Source of the DNA: Candidatus Phaeomarinibacter sp.
GTDB lineage: Bacteria; Pseudomonadota; Alphaproteobacteria; CGMCC-115125
Reading direction: 5' to 3'
NCBI GenBank assembly: GCA_028279995.1
Contig: JANQMQ010000514.1
Coordinates: 1-8,425 of the forward strand
Length of the DNA stretch: 8,425 nucleotides
Shown: one piece after another, positions 6,362 through 8,425 of the stretch
Numbering within the stretch: position 1 is the stretch's first letter
How the letters are laid out: the number at the start of each line of letters is the position of its first letter
Notes under the pieces: generated by a model
What the model was told of the DNA's origin: nothing
Seen by the model: the letters and a program-made list of their open reading frames with translations, nothing else
The model's database searches: none
Position numbers and translations under genes: made by a program

Positions 6362-6381
6362 CTTGCCTCGATCTTGCATCG
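6362..6381. repeat. Tandem CTTGCMTCG direct repeat, one helical turn apart
   Basis: CTTGCCTCG (6362-6370... allowing the shared C at 6363) and CTTGCATCG (about 6373-6381) differ at one base and are spaced 11 bp apart, so both units face the same side of the helix. This lies 60-80 bp ahead of the transpeptidase start and could be an activator site; the second unit also contains a TTGCAT -35-like word. Confidence 0.25.
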
Positions 6382-6384
6382 GAC

Positions 6385-6410
6385 TGGGGGAATTCTATGG
6401 GTTTCCCCCA
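6385..6410. promoter_or_regulatory. 8-bp perfect inverted repeat upstream of the L,D-transpeptidase, operator or hairpin
   Basis: TGGGGGAA (6385-6392) and TTCCCCCA (6403-6410) are perfect arms 10 nt apart, 33 nt ahead of the TTG start and just upstream of the -10-like TAGAAT. The 18-bp arm-to-arm period suits a dimeric regulator such as LdtR binding two successive grooves. Related TGGGGAA words recur at 6270 and 6311. Binding by LdtR is inference. In RNA the same sequence would form a stable hairpin close to the ribosome site. Confidence 0.45.
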
Positions 6411-6443
6411 TTTATCGCCTAATAGAATTGGGATCGTACCGTT

Positions 6444-7781
6444 TTGGCACGCACACTGATCAAAACCGTCCTGTTTGGCATCACTGTCATGGTGCTTGGC
6501 GCATTGGCTGCGGTTGCTGCCAATGCTGAACCCGCACGGTCGTACGATATCTTTGGCGATAACTCCCAGTCGGCGTCAGGAGCCGCGTCGCAGGGGCGTG
6601 CCGCACCCAGCAGCACGTTCGTGGATGATCCCTGGGCGGTTGACTGGATTGACCCGTGGGAAGCGCCCCGCCGGATCGAAGACTTTGAAAATGCCAAGGC
6701 GCCTTTGTCTGATGCGCCGACGCTGGGCGACGCCGGCTACTGGCCGCTGCTGCGCGCCATCTCCATGTACAAGAACATCATCGAATGGGGTGGGTGGGAG
6801 CGTATTCCCACGGGCGGCGGCAAGCTTGAAGAGGGTGTGATCGACGAACAGCGTGTGCCGCTGCTGCGCAAGCGGCTCCTTGCCACAGGCGACCTGACAG
6901 GTGGTGGCGGCAACCCGACGGTGTTCGACGCCAACCTGACGCGCGCGGTGCAGCGCTTTCAATCACGCAACGGTCTTCTGCCGGACGGGGTGATAGGTCG
7001 CCGGACGCTTGAAGCCCTCAACATGTCTGCTAAGGCCAGGCTTGCCCTGCTTGAGCGCAACCTGAAGCGGATGAACAAGCTGTCGACCACCTTGGGCGAC
7101 CGCTACATCTTCGTGAACATTGCCGGGCAGAAGCTCGAAGCCGTTGCCAATGGCCGGGTCGAGCGTCGTCACCGCGTGGTCATCGGCAAGGCGGATCGTC
7201 AGACTCCAGAATATACGTCCAAGATCACATTCCTTGCCTTCAACCCTTACTGGCACGTGCCGCAGTCGATTGCGCGCAAGGATATTCTCCCACAGGTGCG
7301 CAGGGACCCGAGCTATCTCAAGCGTCTCAACATGCGCGTCTATCGCGGCTATGGCGGGCGTGAGGTCAATCCGTACAAGGTCAACTGGAACCAGGTGAAC
7401 GAACGTACCTTCCTGTTCCGTCAGGACCCGGGCCCCCGCAACTCGCTTGGCACCGTCAAGATTCACTTCCCCAATCCGCATGCGGTCTATCTGCATGACA
7501 CGCCGTCTAAGAGCCTGTTTGGCCGGAACATCCGCGCCAACTCCTCGGGCTGCGTGCGCGTGGAACATGTGCATGACCTCACCACCTGGCTCCTTGAGGC
7601 GCAGGGCTGGGACCGCGCACGCGTTGATGCTCTGGTGAAGAGCGGTGCCCGCAAGGATGTCCGGTTGAAGGAGACCGTGCCGGTTTACATGCTCTATCTC
7701 ACTGCGTGGGTGGATGAGCATGGCGTGGTGAATTTCCGTGATGACATTTATGGCCGCGACGGACGTCACGCATCGCTCTAA
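6444..7781 (+). CDS. Secreted L,D-transpeptidase, YcbB-like, with peptidoglycan-binding domain
   Basis: This 445-residue enzyme should form 3-3 (L,D) crosslinks in peptidoglycan, or attach proteins to it, in the periplasm. Residues 1-28 form a signal peptide (MARTLIK, a hydrophobic core, then AANA before E29). A low-complexity linker and a Trp-rich segment follow. A peptidoglycan-binding domain spans about 135-193 (LTRAVQRFQSRNGLLPDGVIG). The YkuD catalytic domain covers about 221-395, with HDTPSKSLFG (H351) and the active-site SSGCVRV, where C370 is the nucleophile. The ending, VYMLYLTAWVDEHGVVNFRD, is typical of the large YcbB/LdtD class. The start is TTG at 6444: an in-frame stop at 6423 excludes earlier starts, GGGA lies 10 nt upstream, and the next ATG (6489) would cut the signal peptide. 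LdtR control is plausible given the neighbour. GDPD follows after 9 nt. Confidence 0.92.
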   Translation: MARTLIKTVLFGITVMVLGALAAVAANAEPARSYDIFGDNSQSASGAASQGRAAPSSTFVDDPWAVDWIDPWEAPRRIEDFENAKAPLSDAPTLGDAGYWPLLRAISMYKNIIEWGGWERIPTGGGKLEEGVIDEQRVPLLRKRLLATGDLTGGGGNPTVFDANLTRAVQRFQSRNGLLPDGVIGRRTLEALNMSAKARLALLERNLKRMNKLSTTLGDRYIFVNIAGQKLEAVANGRVERRHRVVIGKADRQTPEYTSKITFLAFNPYWHVPQSIARKDILPQVRRDPSYLKRLNMRVYRGYGGREVNPYKVNWNQVNERTFLFRQDPGPRNSLGTVKIHFPNPHAVYLHDTPSKSLFGRNIRANSSGCVRVEHVHDLTTWLLEAQGWDRARVDALVKSGARKDVRLKETVPVYMLYLTAWVDEHGVVNFRDDIYGRDGRHASL

Positions 7782-7790
7782 GCTCGCGGC

Positions 7791-8425
7791 ATGAGTCGAC
7801 ATACATCACCGCCTGCAAAATTCGCTTACCTCGAGCATGACGGGTTGCTCGCCTTTGCCCATCGCGGCGGAGCGATTGACTATCCCGAAAATACCATGGC
7901 TGCGTTTCAGGCTGCCGTGGACATGGGCTACCGCTACATCGAGACCGATGCTTATGCGACGCGCGACGGTGTGCTGCTGTCGTTCCATGATGACCGTCTG
8001 GACAGGGTGACCAATCAGACCGGTGCCATCGAGGCGTTGGACTATGCAACCGTCAAGACTGCGCTGATCGAGGGGCGGGAACCGATTCCGCTGATGGAAG
8101 ACCTGTTGGGCACTTTTCCGGAGACACGCTTCAATATCGATCCCAAGCATGACGCCTGCGTGGAACCGCTCATTGAAGCCATCCGGCGGACCAATTCGAT
8201 CGACCGGGTCGGCATCGGGTCATTTTCCGACAAACGCCTGCAGCAGATGCGGAATGCGCTGGGCCCGAAGCTCTGCACCAGCATGGGACCCTGGGCGACG
8301 GCACGCATGCGCTTTACTGCCTGGGGCGTGCCCCTGGGCCGGTTTGAGGCGTTTGGCTGCGTGCAGATTCCCGTTGTGCAGTTCGGCGTCACTCTGGCTG
8401 ACAGGTCCTTTGTCGAGGCCTGTCA
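7791..8425 (+). CDS. Glycerophosphodiester phosphodiesterase (5' part, truncated by window end)
   Basis: The frame starts at ATG 7791 and is still open at the last base, giving 211 codons, most of a usual GDPD of about 250 residues. The family pattern is clear: AHRGG (23-27) with H24 and R25, PENT (32-35) with E33, ETDAYATRDGV (51-61) with metal-binding E51 and D53, and FHDD (65-68) with the catalytic H66. NIDPKHD further on is the expected later metal/substrate strand. Such enzymes split glycerophosphodiesters, products of phospholipid turnover, into sn-glycerol 3-phosphate and an alcohol. No signal peptide is visible, so a cytoplasmic UgpQ-like form is likely, though the exact subtype is open. 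It begins 9 nt after the transpeptidase stop with a weak ribosome site, so the two are probably co-transcribed and perhaps coupled in translation. Confidence 0.9.
   Translation, partial: MSRHTSPPAKFAYLEHDGLLAFAHRGGAIDYPENTMAAFQAAVDMGYRYIETDAYATRDGVLLSFHDDRLDRVTNQTGAIEALDYATVKTALIEGREPIPLMEDLLGTFPETRFNIDPKHDACVEPLIEAIRRTNSIDRVGIGSFSDKRLQQMRNALGPKLCTSMGPWATARMRFTAWGVPLGRFEAFGCVQIPVVQFGVTLADRSFVEAC

Larger units (their letters stand above)
6141..6443. other. Divergent regulatory region between DUF1295 and L,D-transpeptidase genes
   Basis: This 303-bp stretch shows no convincing gene. It holds a minus-strand promoter for DUF1295 (6212-6238), a tight stem-loop (6306-6321), ACGTTTYC repeated at 6326-6333 and 6343-6350, tandem CTTGCMTCG units (6362-6381) and a large inverted repeat (6385-6410). 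TGGGGAA-like words occur at 6270, 6311 and 6385 and inverted at 6403-6410. A weak plus-strand promoter can be drawn from TTGGCGG (6260-6266) and GATAGGTT (6282-6289), which would give the transpeptidase a leader of roughly 145 nt holding both hairpins. A later -10-like TAGAAT lies at 6423-6428. Confidence 0.55.

Noticed and set aside
5995..6459. 154-codon plus-strand frame across the DUF1295 start and divergent region
   Set aside because: Arg/Pro-rich low-quality translation, antisense to DUF1295 and overlapping regulatory DNA; no family resemblance.
6963..7802. 279-codon open frame on the minus strand across the L,D-transpeptidase
   Set aside because: It is the antisense shadow of a gene with a signal peptide, catalytic Cys and full domain structure; its translation resembles no family I know.

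Overview
The window is GC-rich DNA that looks like an alphaproteobacterial chromosome, most likely order Hyphomicrobiales (Rhizobiales). The strongest pointers are a MarR protein of the LdtR type, a YcbB-like L,D-transpeptidase close by, a human-ACAD8-like isobutyryl-CoA dehydrogenase heading a valine-catabolism operon, and several promoters that resemble the Caulobacter housekeeping consensus (TTGACGS-N10-14-GCTANAWC). I see no insertion sequence, phage gene, CRISPR array, tRNA or rRNA. The genus cannot be fixed from this sequence alone.

Layout. (1) 1-506: the 3' part of a class I SAM-dependent methyltransferase. It converges on a single-repeat UPF0016/GDT1-type membrane protein at 545-826 (minus), a probable Mn2+/Ca2+ exporter. 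(2) 1069-4169: a tight three-gene plus-strand operon for valine catabolism: isobutyryl-CoA dehydrogenase, 3-hydroxyisobutyryl-CoA hydrolase and 3-hydroxyisobutyrate dehydrogenase (mmsB). A good housekeeping promoter lies just upstream. The three enzymes act in sequence, with an enoyl-CoA hydratase step between the first two supplied from elsewhere. (3) 4262-4693: a stand-alone bacterial globin with its own promoter region. (4) 4830-5342: an LdtR-type MarR regulator with a hairpin/operator-like inverted repeat in its leader. It converges on a DUF1295 membrane protein at 5361-6140 (minus), with a shared inverted repeat between the two genes. (5) 6141-6443: a 303-bp divergent regulatory region rich in inverted and direct repeats. 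(6) 6444-7781: a secreted L,D-transpeptidase with a TTG start, followed after 9 nt by a glycerophosphodiester phosphodiesterase that runs off the window end.

Functional reading. The left half is metabolic: a branched-chain amino acid catabolic operon with clear active-site residues. The right half looks like a small cell-envelope locus. In Candidatus Liberibacter asiaticus, LdtR is known to control an L,D-transpeptidase gene, and here regulator and enzyme lie about 1.1 kb apart with repeat elements upstream of both. That linkage, and the repeats in the 6141-6443 region, are the most interesting things here. I found no convincing evidence of a wholly undescribed biological system; most genes belong to well-known families.
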